Notes under the pieces: model-generated | What the model was told of the DNA's origin: nothing | The model's input: only the letters and a program-made list of their open reading frames with translations | Database searches by the model: none | Shown here: in pieces, positions 63,876 to 64,000 of the stretch | Layout of the letters: every line of letters begins with the position of its first letter | Numbering within the stretch: position 1 is the first letter of the stretch | Source: Oxalobacteraceae bacterium OTU3CAMAD1 | GTDB taxonomy: Bacteria > Pseudomonadota > Gammaproteobacteria > Burkholderiales > Burkholderiaceae_D | NCBI GenBank assembly: GCA_024123915.1 | Contig: CP099650.1 | Span: 5,332,001 to 5,396,000 of the forward strand | Direction: 5' to 3' | DNA: 64,000 nt | Position numbers and translations under genes: made by a program

Positions 63876-64000
63876 CTAGTTCAGCGCGGCGATACCGGCC
63901 TTGGCGACCTGCGCGTCTTCCGCCGATTTGACACCGGAGACGCCGACGGCGCCGATGATGTGGCCGTCAACGATGATCGGCACGCCGCCTTCGAGCATGC
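63876..64000 (-). CDS. GlcG/HbpS-like (DUF336) protein, 3' part (truncated by window)
   Basis: The visible C-terminus (about 40 residues) contains MLEGGVPIIVDGHIIGAVGVSGVKSAEDAQVAKAGIAAL, the strongly conserved end of the GlcG/HbpS family, whose members bind haem or cobalamin or accompany glycolate-oxidation genes. The 5' part is outside the window, so function and start cannot be judged. Confidence 0.85.
   Translation of the reverse strand, partial: MLEGGVPIIVDGHIIGAVGVSGVKSAEDAQVAKAGIAALN

Overview
The window (about 60-65% GC with several AT-richer patches) reads as chromosomal DNA of an Oxalobacteraceae betaproteobacterium of the Massilia/Duganella type. This rests on the rlmE-ftsH-folP-glmM and greA-carBA housekeeping blocks, a phasin, two PEP-CTERM proteins and GTAGGGCGGATTA-type REP palindromes. 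The genus is an inference. I found no CRISPR array, prophage, insertion sequence or rRNA operon.

Layout. 0-5.8 kb: partial gene, REP pair, TPR membrane protein, small membrane protein, GAF histidine kinase, DUF1439 lipoprotein and a SulP transporter fused to a beta-carbonic anhydrase. 5.8-9.4 kb: AT-rich spacer with an NtrC-like site, a DUF72 protein, and a GntR(YtrA)-ABC ATPase-permease operon with a clear operator. 9.4-14.2 kb: yceH/cysE and rlmB/rnr. 14.5-18.7 kb: three identical tRNA-Leu(CAG) genes, each with its own terminator; the first two bracket a cupin regulator, an EamA exporter and a hybrid kinase with an ethylene-receptor-like sensor domain. 18.7-23 kb: toxin-antitoxin pair, qorB with its HxlR regulator, multi-domain kinase. 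23-28 kb: small secreted protein, phasin, and a two-gene nuclease/helicase operon (FAN1-like VRR-NUC plus XPD/DinG-like helicase with a RecB-like nuclease domain) behind a near-perfect LexA box.

28-33.4 kb: Fur-box PEP-CTERM gene, a LiaI/LiaF/LytS/LytTR envelope-sensing operon, LysR and PAQR-type genes. 33.6-38 kb: BlaI-type repressor with a palindrome inside its own promoter, a BlaR1-like M56 protease that ends in an M23 endopeptidase domain, and a TonB receptor. 38-52 kb: accessory metabolism: patatin with Cys in place of the nucleophile Ser, cNMP-binding/thioredoxin-reductase-like fusion, asparaginase, flavin reductase, GNAT, DJ-1/PfpI with divergent LysR, PEP-CTERM, CocE-type hydrolase, Fur-box siderophore receptor, and two small DUF1640-like proteins. 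52-64 kb: tRNA-Arg, tRNA-Pro and the housekeeping blocks glmM-folP-ftsH-rlmE, yhbY, DUF4149-greA, carB-carA, ending in a partial GlcG/HbpS-like gene.

The strongest regulatory reading is that several accessory loci carry recognisable operators: LexA (23984), Fur (28049 and 49264), BlaI-like (33662), YtrA-like (7155), QorR/HxlR-like (20262) and a cupin-XRE site (15337). The most interesting proteins are the ethylene-receptor-like kinase, the SOS-linked FAN1/XPD pair, the M56-M23 fusion and the SulP-carbonic anhydrase fusion.
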